In this document: positions 9,674-18,133 of the stretch, piece by piece
How the letters are laid out: each line of letters begins with the position of its first letter
How positions within the stretch are numbered: the stretch's first letter is position 1
Origin: Vibrio albus
GTDB lineage: Bacteria > Pseudomonadota > Gammaproteobacteria > Enterobacterales > Vibrionaceae
Length of the DNA: 64,000 nt
Assembly: GCF_003144035.1 (NCBI RefSeq)
Contig: NZ_QFWT01000004.1
Location: 62,001 to 126,000, forward strand
Direction of reading: 5' to 3'
The notes under the pieces: model-generated
Databases searched by the model: none
Told to the model about the DNA's origin: nothing
Seen by the model: only the letters and a program-made list of their open reading frames with translations
Position numbers and translations under genes: made by a program

Positions 9674-10903
9674 GTGGCAGTTAACGTCAATACAAACGTA
9701 TCAGCAATGCATGGGCAACATCACCTCAGTCGGGTTACCGACAGACAAGCTACGTCTATGGAGCGCCTATCATCGGGTCAAAAAATTAATAGCGCGAAGG
9801 ATGATGCTGCTGGGCTTCAGATTTCTAATCGACTGCGAGCGCAGAGCCGTGGAATGGATGTAGCTATAAAAAATGCTAACGATGGGATTTCTATGCTACA
9901 AACAGCTGAAGGAGCTTTAGCTGAATACACGGAAAATCTAATGCGAATGCGAGATCTGACATTAAGGTATGCCAATGGTTCTCTTGATTCAGAAGACCGG
10001 AATGCAATTTCAGTTGAGTTTGAAGCTCTGAAAGAAGAGTTAGGTAGAATTACTCAATCTACAAGTTTTGCTGGAGATAGATTGCTTAACGGAAGCAATA
10101 GTTCACGTTCTTTTCAAGTTGGTCCTGCTAGTGGTGAGGCTGTACTAGTTGAGCTTCCTGATTTAGAGAGCGTACGAGAGCAAACAGGGAACAATGCTCA
10201 AAAGGTATTCTACGCTCCAATTATGAATCATAAGGTTGATAACTGGAGAGCAGATCCTGGGCAACGTATAGGAGTTAAGGTAGTTTATTCCGAGGATAAT
10301 AAAAATCGCACAGAGTACTTGATTTCGGACGCTATAGATGGGGCTACAATGGAAGATATTGTAGAGAATTTAAATGATAAATATGGGGATAAGATTAACT
10401 TCTATCTAGATGGCTCTATTGACAAGAGCACTTTAGAGGAGCGTGATATTGGAAAGGCCGATCAAGTAAGGCTTTGTTACACTTCAGACGAAGATGTATA
10501 CATCACTATTCAACTACGAAACGCCTCAGGAGCAACAAGAGTAAACAACCCTTTTTGGTATGGCTCTGGGCGATCATATATCGAAGATAGTTCTATAGAG
10601 CATAAGCTTCCGACACTCGAAGGTGGCAGCAATGACTCGATAGCTGCAATAGATGAGCTTCTGGAATTTATTGATTCTGCAAGGGCTTACCTTGGCGCAT
10701 CACAAAACCGTCTTAACCACGCCATAAATAACCTCTCCCAATCTTCAGAAAACGTAGCAATCAGCAATAGCCAGATTAGAGATACTGACTTTGCCAAAGA
10801 AACCAGTGAGTTAACCAAACAATCTATACTCAAACAAGTAAACACTTCTATGCTGGCTCAAGCAAGCAAGGCTCCGCAAGGAGCACTTGGTTTGCTCAGC
10901 TAA
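9674..10903 (+). CDS. Flagellin with atypical central domain
   Basis: This is a structural subunit of the flagellar filament, exported by the flagellar type III apparatus. Residues 1-165 carry a Vibrio-type D0/D1 region (MAVNVNTNVSAM, then ERLSSGQKINSAKDDAAGLQ, SFAGDRLLNG). Residues about 325-409 carry the C-terminal D1/D0 region (RLNHAINNLSQSSENVA, DTDFAKETSEL, ending in APQGALGLLS). The centre (about 175-325) is unlike standard Vibrio flagellins and contains no motif I recognise; it would form the surface-exposed D2/D3 part. The start is GTG. The gene stands alone between mcrB and an integrase, with no other flagellar genes in the window, and its stop is 2 bp from the stop of the convergent integrase. 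It is probably cargo of the mobile element and keeps its own sigma-28 promoter. Confidence 0.92.
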   Translation: MAVNVNTNVSAMHGQHHLSRVTDRQATSMERLSSGQKINSAKDDAAGLQISNRLRAQSRGMDVAIKNANDGISMLQTAEGALAEYTENLMRMRDLTLRYANGSLDSEDRNAISVEFEALKEELGRITQSTSFAGDRLLNGSNSSRSFQVGPASGEAVLVELPDLESVREQTGNNAQKVFYAPIMNHKVDNWRADPGQRIGVKVVYSEDNKNRTEYLISDAIDGATMEDIVENLNDKYGDKINFYLDGSIDKSTLEERDIGKADQVRLCYTSDEDVYITIQLRNASGATRVNNPFWYGSGRSYIEDSSIEHKLPTLEGGSNDSIAAIDELLEFIDSARAYLGASQNRLNHAINNLSQSSENVAISNSQIRDTDFAKETSELTKQSILKQVNTSMLAQASKAPQGALGLLS

Positions 10904-10905
10904 AA

Positions 10906-12267
10906 CTAAAACGAATCCATCAACATTTTCATTAGCTTTTTCTTTTCTTCCATTTTCAACCCTCCAATAAACATATCTAAGCTATTATCAGAAGGCTGTT
11001 TTTCTGGCTTTTCATCCAGTTTAACCAACACTTCCGCAGTTTCGAGAATATAGTCTTCAATTCTTTGAGCGGGTATTCGTAACTCTTCCGGAGTAAGGAT
11101 TGTATAACCTTCTGTTACGTCATCTCTTCTTGACTTGTGGTTCAATAAGCGTTTTATCGTATATGTACCAAGGCTTAAGCTTTCTGCAACAGTTGTGTAA
11201 GTTCGTCTAAGGTCATGAAGCGTAAACCTGAAGCTCAGCTCATCGTTGATAGAATCCAATACCTTTCTTGGGTCAACGATCCGTCCCTGAACATTGTCCA
11301 CATTAAAAACGAATCCTCTATCATCTTTTTGATCTATTCTATGGTGAAGTAGTCGATGCAAATAGCTACTAATCGGTAGTTCCAACGGTACACCATTTTT
11401 CGTTTTACTAACGTAAAAAGTCTTTGCCGTTAGATCCACAAACTTCCACTCTAGTGTAAGCAGTTCGTTCCTTCTTAGGCCAGTAAGGCTAGCCATCTCA
11501 ACCATATCGCACACTGTTGCAGCAAAGTCATTTTTTTCAATCAGATACCTCTCACGCTTCGAATGCAAGACATCGAAAAATTCTTTTAACTGGCGAGTGC
11601 GAATATAGGTTCTTCTGCGCTCTACGTTATGCCATGAACGTTGGTGACTGAGTATTTTCACCGGATTCTCAGCAAAGATCATCTGATTGTTAAACCCTCG
11701 ATATTCATACTTAGCAAAGTTAAATAGTGCTCTTAGTATTCTCATGCATAGGTCAGCTTGAGCTTGGCTTCCATCCCTCATACCTTCTATACGTCCATCG
11801 GAGATATCAGTATGGAGTTTCTTAACTGCTTCTTCAGTCAAGTTAATCAATGGCTTGTTCAGGTAGTTGGTAAAATAGCACTTCAACGCCTGCTGATAGC
11901 CTTTTACTGTAGTGTCCCTTAGAGACTTGGAACGGACATAATCGTCAAATACGGTCTGAAGTGAGACATACTCATTCTGCTCAGCTTTTGCTCGTTCATT
12001 GGGGTTTATCCCCATAGCTAACTCATTTATAGCTTCACGAGCTTTGGTTCTTGCTTGATCGATAGTTAAACTCGGGAATGTACCAAGTGTAACCTGAGAA
12101 GGTGACTTAGCTCCTTTAGCGCGTTTATAAACACGGAATGATTTTGTACCGGAGGGATAAACTTCGAGGATAAGTCCATCTACACCTGTATCGTGATAAC
12201 GTATTCTTTTTTCTTTTGGCTCCAGAGCAGTTAGCTCCTTAACCGTAAATCGAAGAGAGTTTTTCAT
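10906..12267 (-). CDS. P4-type tyrosine integrase
   Basis: This is a site-specific recombinase that inserts and excises an element at a tRNA gene. Residues 1-90 form the DUF4102 arm-binding domain of P4-like integrases. A SAM-like core-binding domain follows (about 100-200), then the catalytic domain with Arg265 (TGLRR), His351 and Arg354 (HDLRR), His377 (LLNHKS) and nucleophile Tyr388 (EGYT). The full catalytic set is present. The gene ends against the flagellin stop and starts about 240 bp before a tRNA-Ile2 3' repeat at 12504, the expected neighbour of an attachment site. It is probably the integrase of the element lying to the left. Confidence 0.95.
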   Translation of the reverse strand: MKNSLRFTVKELTALEPKEKRIRYHDTGVDGLILEVYPSGTKSFRVYKRAKGAKSPSQVTLGTFPSLTIDQARTKAREAINELAMGINPNERAKAEQNEYVSLQTVFDDYVRSKSLRDTTVKGYQQALKCYFTNYLNKPLINLTEEAVKKLHTDISDGRIEGMRDGSQAQADLCMRILRALFNFAKYEYRGFNNQMIFAENPVKILSHQRSWHNVERRRTYIRTRQLKEFFDVLHSKRERYLIEKNDFAATVCDMVEMASLTGLRRNELLTLEWKFVDLTAKTFYVSKTKNGVPLELPISSYLHRLLHHRIDQKDDRGFVFNVDNVQGRIVDPRKVLDSINDELSFRFTLHDLRRTYTTVAESLSLGTYTIKRLLNHKSRRDDVTEGYTILTPEELRIPAQRIEDYILETAEVLVKLDEKPEKQPSDNSLDMFIGGLKMEEKKKLMKMLMDSF

Positions 12268-12503
12268 AATGCTTTAGGCGCTCTACAGCTACCTTTCCCT
12301 ATCAAGAAACTGTACTTCAATTATATAGTATCCATCCTTCTCACTGTAGGCCCGTGCTACGAGTGTGCTACATCCAAAATCAATATTGGCTTACATAAAT
12401 CAATCAACATCAACACCGATAAATAAAATAAACTATTGTTATATAACAAAATATTCTAAAAAATCAATCTAGGGGAATTTTCATCAAAACCATCAACCTA
12501 AAA

Positions 12504-12592
12504 CTCATAATCGATTGGTCCCCAGTTCAAGTCTGGGAGGGGCCACCAGACATACCAAGGCCTGAGAGCATTTTCGCTTCTCAGGCCTTTTT
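12504..12592 (+). repeat. tRNA-Ile2(CAT) 3' fragment: attachment site copy 1
   Basis: This stretch has the anticodon loop (CTCATAATCG), T-arm (CCCAG-TTCAAGT-CTGGG) and acceptor end (AGGGGCCACCA) of tRNA-Ile2, as in E. coli ileX/ileY, but no 5' half. It runs on into the tRNA's terminator hairpin. The second copy is at 17864-17950; the two differ at only a few positions. A 3'-only fragment beside an integrase is the usual right end (attR) of an element integrated in a tRNA gene. Confidence 0.88.
12557..12592 (+). terminator. Terminator of the duplicated tRNA end
   Basis: An 11-bp perfect stem (AAGGCCTGAGA with TCTCAGGCCTT) is followed by a T run. It is the rho-independent terminator that normally follows the tRNA, carried along in the att repeat. 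Confidence 0.85.
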
Positions 12593-12602
12593 GTTAGAAA
12601 TC

Positions 12603-12651
12603 TATTTATAGCATATTTATAGCAACTTTCTGCTACACAGTATTTATAGCA
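12603..12651. repeat. Arm-type repeats TATTTATAGCA x3
   Basis: There are perfect copies at 12603-12613, 12614-12624 and 12641-12651, with an inverted TGCTACACA between the second and third. They lie directly after att copy 1. Their TATAGCA core resembles the TGTAGCA core of the three repeats after att copy 2, so they are candidate arm-binding sites for integrases. Confidence 0.6.
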
Positions 12652-13011
12652 ATCCTACCATCCCCACCTATAAAATCACTTTCATACTGATAAGCTAAGT
12701 GGTTAAATAACCTAAAAACAAAATGGTTAGGTTATAGGTTATGGCTAGAAGAAATCCATACTTGTTAAGAACTATCCTAAGTGCCGGTATGCGATTTCTA
12801 AGTAGTTTCTGGACATAACTTTGTCAGCAGCTTTGCTAAGCTAACATCTTAAGGATAATCTCAGGTATTGGGTTGGACCTCCCAAGACTGCCAGAAACAT
12901 ACAACACCTTTACAAGTGCTCGCCCTCTACAGGATGATAATTAATCGTAGATGCTACACAGCAAGTTTAGCAACTGACACAAATGATATGCATCATCAAA
13001 AAAGGAAGGAT

Positions 13012-13872
13012 ATGAAAACATTATTTATTTTCTCGTTCGCTTTAATTGCAACCTCCTCATTTGCTAGTACAAACGGAAGTTATTTCAAAGTCACTAACTC
13101 AGGTGAACACTATAACTGGGCCAATAAGCGCTCTGAACGATTTGTAAAGGCAGAGAAATTTGGGGATACATTAGATGAAGCAGCGACAAAAGCGTTTAAA
13201 TCCTACGGTGATTCAATAATGTATCCCCAAGATGGCGATGTTGGAAAATACATTGGCACAGTGGAAAAAAGGAACGGTAAGACCGCTTATCTTTTAGATA
13301 TGTATGGACAATTAACCCTAATAGGGATTAATGGCCTTAAACAATCATCAAGCTTTGAGTACGAATTTTTAGTTAAACAGCAAGAAAACAAACTAACGTC
13401 TAAAGAAGTTACACATGGTGTTGTTTTAGGTAAAACAAAAATAGCAGAACTAAACGGTGACATTGTTTTTTCTACAACTAACAAAAGAGCCCAAGTAAAA
13501 AAACTCGACTCCACATACAAAGAAGCTCCTTGCTTTCATGCTCATTGTCCTTCTGCATCATATGCGGGATTTTTCGACGGAAAACTTGCAAATCTTACCT
13601 TTACCTACAAGACCAAAAGTAGCGACAAATTTCATTACACCCTAGAAAATGCCTTAGAAACTAAGTTCCGGCGTAGAGGTAGTTTAATTGATTGGTCCAA
13701 GAACAGAGAATCTACCGGGTTCTGGATTAACCCATTACGATTTGCTTATGTATCCTATATAGATTCAAGTGATGGATACTCAGAAGTGACGTATGAACTG
13801 AATGCTACTGATTTATTTAATGACTTTATTCAATTATTAGAAAAGGATAAACAATCGAAGAGAAAAAATTGA
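13012..13872 (+). CDS. Exported hypothetical protein (286 aa)
   Basis: I do not recognise the family. The start at 13012 is preferred to upstream in-frame codons because it has a strong ribosome binding site (AAGGAAGG) and begins a clear Sec signal peptide (MKTLFIFSFALIATSSFAS), with cleavage predicted after Ala18. The mature part is about 268 residues, mostly beta-like and without further membrane segments, and ends in a basic tail. A Cys-x3-Cys pair (CFHAHC) near the middle of the mature part could form a disulfide. The gene lies just inside the second tRNA-bounded segment and is convergent with the HerA operon. Its role there is unknown. Confidence 0.75.
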   Translation: MKTLFIFSFALIATSSFASTNGSYFKVTNSGEHYNWANKRSERFVKAEKFGDTLDEAATKAFKSYGDSIMYPQDGDVGKYIGTVEKRNGKTAYLLDMYGQLTLIGINGLKQSSSFEYEFLVKQQENKLTSKEVTHGVVLGKTKIAELNGDIVFSTTNKRAQVKKLDSTYKEAPCFHAHCPSASYAGFFDGKLANLTFTYKTKSSDKFHYTLENALETKFRRRGSLIDWSKNRESTGFWINPLRFAYVSYIDSSDGYSEVTYELNATDLFNDFIQLLEKDKQSKRKN

Positions 13873-13978
13873 TATATTTTTTATCTACACTCTAACCGGC
13901 TCTATTGAAATAATGTCCTCGAAGTAGCTGATGACCTGACCCCCGGTATCTGGATAAAAGTACGTTAGAATTTCGGTT

Positions 13979-14034
13979 CAAAGCCGTCTACTTCGGATTA
14001 GCTGTAATTGGGCAAAATGAAGTAAACGGCTTTG
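13979..14034. repeat. Inverted repeat between two convergent genes
   Basis: CAAAGCCGT-C-TACTTC (13979-13994) pairs with GAAGTA-A-ACGGCTTTG (14019-14034), with one central mismatch and a 24-nt loop. It lies between the ends of the exported protein gene and the HerA gene. A hairpin that ends both transcripts is possible, but there is no clear T run. Confidence 0.5.
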
Positions 14035-14081
14035 ATGTTTGAAAGTATTGATTGCTGGCGCAACAAAAATAATATCGATGC

Positions 14082-15758
14082 TTACTTATACCACTCCGAC
14101 TTGATTGCACTGAAATCCAAGTCTTTCCATTCTTCTTTCCAAAGCTGCCAGTAAGGGATGTCGTTGGAGGAAGGGGCACTTGTACATGGATCTATCTGGA
14201 CAATTGATGGAAGAATAATGGATTCCCCCACCAACAAGGCTTCACCTTGACGAAATGAAGTCATCTTGTCGATTAACGAACCGAGTGAATCTGGAAGTAA
14301 CTTCTTCACATATCCTTGGTCAGCAGGATTGGTCAAACGCATTGCAATGAAGTTACTACACTGGGAAAAAATTGTTTCTGATATCTCAGATGGACGCTGG
14401 CTCGCTAATAGTAGCGTCACTCCGTATTTTCGACCTTCTTTTGCTATTCGCTCAATAGAGGCCTTAGACGAACGGTATTTAGAAAGGTTGCTGTTCGGGA
14501 CGTACTTATGCGCTTCCTCATAAACCAGCAAGATGGGAGCGTCATTATTGATTTTTTCATCTGGTTGCTTAGCGCATCGAATGCGTTTATAGATGTATCC
14601 ATACTCGAACACCAAACGAGATATGAGTGATACTGTAATACTTAACACTTCAAATGGAACGCCACTGAGGTCAATGACAGACACGTTCGACTTGTTGCTC
14701 GATGAATATCCCAGTAGAGTCTGAAGGGTTTCCTCAAAAGTAACGTCCTTCGATTTATCACCAAGGAAAAAATCGAGTCTGCTGTCGCAGAGCTTATTTT
14801 CCAATCGGTTCACAAAGTTAGTTAGTTTCCCAAAGAGACTTCCTTGTGTGAGCTTTGGTTGGCCTTTTTTCGCACCAGTCGCATAGACCTCGCCCGAGTC
14901 TATGACTTCACTGTTTTTCTCGACAACATATTCAAGTACTTTACGGATATCAAACTGAAGCGGGGTGTCCAAGTGAATTTTCTGCTTATCATCCGCTGAA
15001 CCACCAAATTTTGCTCGACGATCCCTGATGATTGCTTCCTTGAATATATTCCTTTGATTGTGATCGTTGCCTTCAGTGTCGAGGAAAAATTCTTCCAACT
15101 CCTCACTGTTCAGCATCCAGTAAGGCAAAACGAGATTAGATATATCTATGTGGTTAGCAGAAGGAAAAGCGGACTTATATTCAGAATGAATATCGAAAAT
15201 AATCACATGTGAGTTATTAAGTGAAAATTCACCATCCTTTTCTACCACAGCCTTCTGGATGACACTTGCCAAGGTATGAGACTTACCAGAGCCGGTGGAA
15301 CCAACTACAGCGATATGCTTATTAAAGAACTTGTTGCCATTTACAGGTACGGGGACATCCCGATTTGACGCCAGCGTCGCAAAGCGGAACCGCTCCACTT
15401 CAGGAACCGAATCGCCGTAAATTTTCATAATATCCGTTATAGTTGCTGGCTTGACTTCTTTGGGCGGTATCGCGAGTGAATCACCACCGCGCTCGAATTT
15501 TCCGTCCCTTAGTATGCCTAGTGGAAAAGCTTCGATAATGTGGTCCCGCTTGCCGTCTGCACTAACAGCGATCTGGAAGTTCTCGATAATAGCAATAAGT
15601 ATTGCATTCTCGTTATCAGCGATCTTTACATAAGAACCGACCTTCAGTGATTCTTCCGCTATCTTGAAGTCTTCAAGGTCGTCCACGACGATTCGTACCT
15701 TATCAGGGAACACTGCGATAACTTGGGCGTTAATTTGTTCCTGTTGTTCATTTCTCAT
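14082..15758 (-). CDS. HerA-family ATPase of a HerA-DUF4297 defence system
   Basis: This is a hexameric FtsK/HerA-type DNA translocase ATPase. A beta-barrel-like HAS region covers residues 1-100. Walker A is GSTGSGKS (153-160), followed by FDIHSEY (188-194), Walker B LVYEEAH (411-417), the arginine-finger region RIAKEGRKYG (437-446) and sensor ASQRPSE (452-458). The length of 558 aa is normal. It starts 16 bp after the DUF4297-like gene and so is the second gene of a two-gene operon. This pairing matches the HerA-DUF4297 anti-phage modules described from large-scale defence screens; HerA would assemble with and activate the nuclease. All ATPase motifs look intact. Confidence 0.92.
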   Translation of the reverse strand: MRNEQQEQINAQVIAVFPDKVRIVVDDLEDFKIAEESLKVGSYVKIADNENAILIAIIENFQIAVSADGKRDHIIEAFPLGILRDGKFERGGDSLAIPPKEVKPATITDIMKIYGDSVPEVERFRFATLASNRDVPVPVNGNKFFNKHIAVVGSTGSGKSHTLASVIQKAVVEKDGEFSLNNSHVIIFDIHSEYKSAFPSANHIDISNLVLPYWMLNSEELEEFFLDTEGNDHNQRNIFKEAIIRDRRAKFGGSADDKQKIHLDTPLQFDIRKVLEYVVEKNSEVIDSGEVYATGAKKGQPKLTQGSLFGKLTNFVNRLENKLCDSRLDFFLGDKSKDVTFEETLQTLLGYSSSNKSNVSVIDLSGVPFEVLSITVSLISRLVFEYGYIYKRIRCAKQPDEKINNDAPILLVYEEAHKYVPNSNLSKYRSSKASIERIAKEGRKYGVTLLLASQRPSEISETIFSQCSNFIAMRLTNPADQGYVKKLLPDSLGSLIDKMTSFRQGEALLVGESIILPSIVQIDPCTSAPSSNDIPYWQLWKEEWKDLDFSAIKSEWYK

Positions 15759-15774
15759 GTTCTGCGCCTACTAT

Positions 15775-16998
15775 TTAGATGATGGATTGGATGTCCGACA
15801 AATTTTCAACCTGAATCTTGACGTGTCGAACCGCTGGGTCGTCGTAGTCGAAATAGCTGTTGCTTATGTAAAACTGGTAGATGCGTCGGGTTGTAGAGAT
15901 TGCACTCACAGTTTGCTCAATGTTTAAAAGTGTGTTCAGTACCTTGATCTTTATTTCATTGCCATGTGTGGCCTTCCGCACGATAGAGCGATAGCTGAAG
16001 TCCGCTCCTTGAAAATCGTGGCCATCTATGATCTTAAAATCTTCCAAGATGAGTTCTGTCTTCAACGCAATTAGTTCGTCGCTAGACACCCCGTGTACAT
16101 AGATGTAAGGACAAAAAGGGGATGGTTCTCGTTCAGACAACTTGGCCCATTTTTTGGCTAGCTGAAAAAAAATATCTTTAAGATCACTACGGACATAACA
16201 GCTTGGGTTCACTTCAACTAAAAAAAATCGCTCATATGGAGATATATTAAGCTCGGTGAAATATTCCTTACGGAGAGCTGCAAGATGAGCCTTCTTACCC
16301 TTTTTCTCGATGAACCATTCATTGAACAGGACGGTTGAAGTGTTAATCCTTGCTAGAAACTCTTTTTTGGTGATAGTTCTGTCTGCCGGAGCAGATTGGA
16401 TTGATAGCTCTCGGATAACAGCAAGAGCATTATTGTAGTAGAAGTACTCTGCCGAAAATTGTGTTGCTCCGACATTTTTTTGGATAGCGTCAAGTATCTC
16501 GCGGTATTGCTCGTCAAACTCTTTTGCCCTGACGTCGATGGTTAGTCGTTTTAGGAATTCGCCAAGATCAGCATCGGAAAGACCAAGGTCGGTATGGTGG
16601 TAGTGTGTAATTTTGGAAGAACTTTTACCTTTTGAGTATGTTAGGAAGTGTTTTTTTAAGAAATTAACATCTACACCGCCGTCCAACTTTTCTTGACCTG
16701 AGGCATAATGTCCCTTAATAGAGTACGATACCTCGGGTTTTGTCCCTAGCAAGCTTTCCTTAAAATGAGAAACCATATGCTTAACAGCATCCTTGATTAC
16801 AGAGTGGTTGTATTCCGTCTTAGCATAATATTTACACTGTGTAGCTGTAACTTCAGTCGCAGTTCGGATATCTATATCCTCTATGCATTCTATCTCAACA
16901 GAGTCTTCTAGCGCTCCCAGTTGCAAGATGCTGAGGATAGATAGATCAAATTGGTAAAAATACCCACGTATAGTGTCAACGGCGCTTCTATTTCTCAT
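15775..16998 (-). CDS. DUF4297-family anti-phage nuclease-like protein
   Basis: The N-terminus has the family hallmark IRGYFYQFDLSIL (10-22), followed by a PD-(D/E)xK-like core: IECIEDIDI (36-44, with Asp41 and Asp43) and the Gln54-Cys-Lys56 motif in TQCKYY. This fits DUF4297, a nuclease domain found beside HerA ATPases and in CBASS Cap4 effectors. The remaining 330 residues are probably regulatory or HerA-binding, and I see no second enzyme motif. It is the first gene of the operon with HerA. The family call rests on the N-terminal pattern and on context. Confidence 0.85.
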   Translation of the reverse strand: MRNRSAVDTIRGYFYQFDLSILSILQLGALEDSVEIECIEDIDIRTATEVTATQCKYYAKTEYNHSVIKDAVKHMVSHFKESLLGTKPEVSYSIKGHYASGQEKLDGGVDVNFLKKHFLTYSKGKSSSKITHYHHTDLGLSDADLGEFLKRLTIDVRAKEFDEQYREILDAIQKNVGATQFSAEYFYYNNALAVIRELSIQSAPADRTITKKEFLARINTSTVLFNEWFIEKKGKKAHLAALRKEYFTELNISPYERFFLVEVNPSCYVRSDLKDIFFQLAKKWAKLSEREPSPFCPYIYVHGVSSDELIALKTELILEDFKIIDGHDFQGADFSYRSIVRKATHGNEIKIKVLNTLLNIEQTVSAISTTRRIYQFYISNSYFDYDDPAVRHVKIQVENLSDIQSII

Positions 16999-17239
16999 TA
17001 TTTGTTCCGTGATTGTTCTTTTTAGATATCAAAACTATGACATATTGAAAAACTACCTAAGTTAGTAGACACAAACCAGCCACACAAATAGTCAACTAAG
17101 CACATAGTGATGTATTAGATAAATTAGATCAATAAATAGATATACACTTTTGGTAATAGCAATCACTCTAAACCGTAATGTAATGGGGCATTTCGTTTTA
17201 GAACTATCGTCAAAATACACTTATTCACAGAACTCCAAG

Positions 17240-17863
17240 TTAAAAAGCATGGCGTAGTTGAGAATCGATGCGCCACTCATAGATACGAGTGATAAACTCA
17301 CGTCCAGCAGTGGCTACGCCTTTCAAAGCTCTCACAAGCTCATTATCACAATAGGGGCTGGTTTTTACACATCCGGTGGTCTTATCAACGGAAAGCTCGT
17401 AATGTGGCTTAAAAACCTGTTCCTTACGCTTACAGAAAACACCACCCATCTTCTTGATAAACTCTTTCCAGTTACCGGTATCAGCCGCAGAAACGATTTC
17501 TTTTGCTAAGTCCCCCAACCCCATAATATCTTTCAGTCTGCGTAGTTCACGCCACACAGTGACAGAACAACCACCTAATTGCTGAAACTGACGGATACCC
17601 CAACATGCCGCCCAAGCATCAACCCTAGCTGCTGCGTCTAATGGGTCTTCTCCATAGATGCCAGAATCCAGATCGCTACCATCAATATTCTTTGAAATGT
17701 ACTTGGCGATATAGCCGGTAGCAGACCCTTTTTTCGGATCAATTTTTACTTCTGTAAATCGGTGCTCAGAAGCCCCTTGTTCTTCGCTATCTTCGCGCAT
17801 GGCATAGTCACGCATAATGCTCACCATCTCGTCATAGTGATGCTTCTCGACAAATAAAAGCAG
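17240..17863 (-). pseudogene. Phage replication endonuclease GpA, C-terminal fragment
   Basis: The reading frame encodes the C-terminal part of a P2-type GpA rolling-circle initiator: LLLFVEKHHYDEMVSIMRDYA, then GYIAKYISKNIDG (the segment after the HUH motif), DAAARVDAWAACWGIRQFQ, ending at a natural stop. The N-terminal part, with the HUH metal site, is missing because homology stops at 17863, where the tRNA-Ile2 repeat begins. The frame stays open through the antisense of that repeat, which gives a chimeric 257-codon ORF whose first 50 residues are not GpA. It is treated as a truncated relic. A second GpA relic lies near 51.5 kb. Confidence 0.85.
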
Positions 17864-17950
17864 CTTATAATCGATTGATCCCAGTTCAAGTCTGGGAGGG
17901 GCCACCAGATATACCAAGGCCTGAGAGCATTTTCGCTTCTCAGGCCTTTT
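17864..17950 (+). repeat. tRNA-Ile2 3' fragment: attachment site copy 2
   Basis: Second copy of the repeat at 12504-12592. The anticodon is altered (TTAT in place of TCAT), one C is lost before the T-arm and there is one further substitution after CCACCA. The T-arm, acceptor end and CCA are retained. It marks the right boundary of the segment carrying the HerA operon and cuts the GpA gene. Confidence 0.85.
17916..17950 (+). terminator. Terminator in att copy 2
   Basis: The same 11-bp perfect stem (AAGGCCTGAGA with TCTCAGGCCTT) as in copy 1, followed by a short T run. Confidence 0.8.
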
Positions 17951-17964
17951 ACTTTTCTGGCTTC

Positions 17965-18000
17965 TGTGTAGCAAATGTGTAGCGGATTTTTTGTGTAGCA
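17965..18000. repeat. Arm-type repeats TGTGTAGCA x3
   Basis: Copies lie at 17965-17973, 17976-17984 (last base G) and 17992-18000. They directly follow att copy 2, in the same position as the TATTTATAGCA set after copy 1. Candidate arm-binding sites of a different but related integrase. Confidence 0.6.
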
Positions 18001-18133
18001 CTCCTTTCACCACCTTATCCTGACACTAACCCGTGTACCACGACAGCTATTACAACTGCCCCCCCTAATAGACTTTCTTTTTCTATCGCCTTCGATGATA
18101 CTCTTGCGCATTATTGTTTAGTTGGAAAACTTC

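Larger units (their letters stand above)
12268..13011. other. Integrase-proximal intergenic region with attachment site
   Basis: There is no convincing protein gene in this 744-bp stretch. It contains two GTGCTAC repeats (about 12353-12371) upstream of the att core, the tRNA-Ile2 3' fragment with its terminator (12504-12592) and three TATTTATAGCA repeats (12603-12651). A 25-codon open frame at 12741-12818 is too short to support. The last 15 bp hold the ribosome binding site of the next gene. Confidence 0.7.

Noticed and set aside
12504-12547. A functional tRNA-Ile gene
   Set aside because: Only the anticodon loop to CCA end is present; the sequence before it does not form the acceptor 5' strand or D-arm.
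12741-12818. 25-codon open frame (MARRNPYLLRT...) between the att site and the exported protein gene
   Set aside because: No clear ribosome binding site, no recognised family, short enough to occur by chance.
13931-13950. TGACCTGACCCCCGG-like sequence reminiscent of an IS3-type inverted repeat end
   Set aside because: No matching second end and no transposase remains nearby; too short to support an IS call.
17864-18013. First 50 codons of the chimeric GpA frame as real protein
   Set aside because: They are the antisense of the tRNA 3' end, its terminator and the arm repeats, so they are not GpA sequence.
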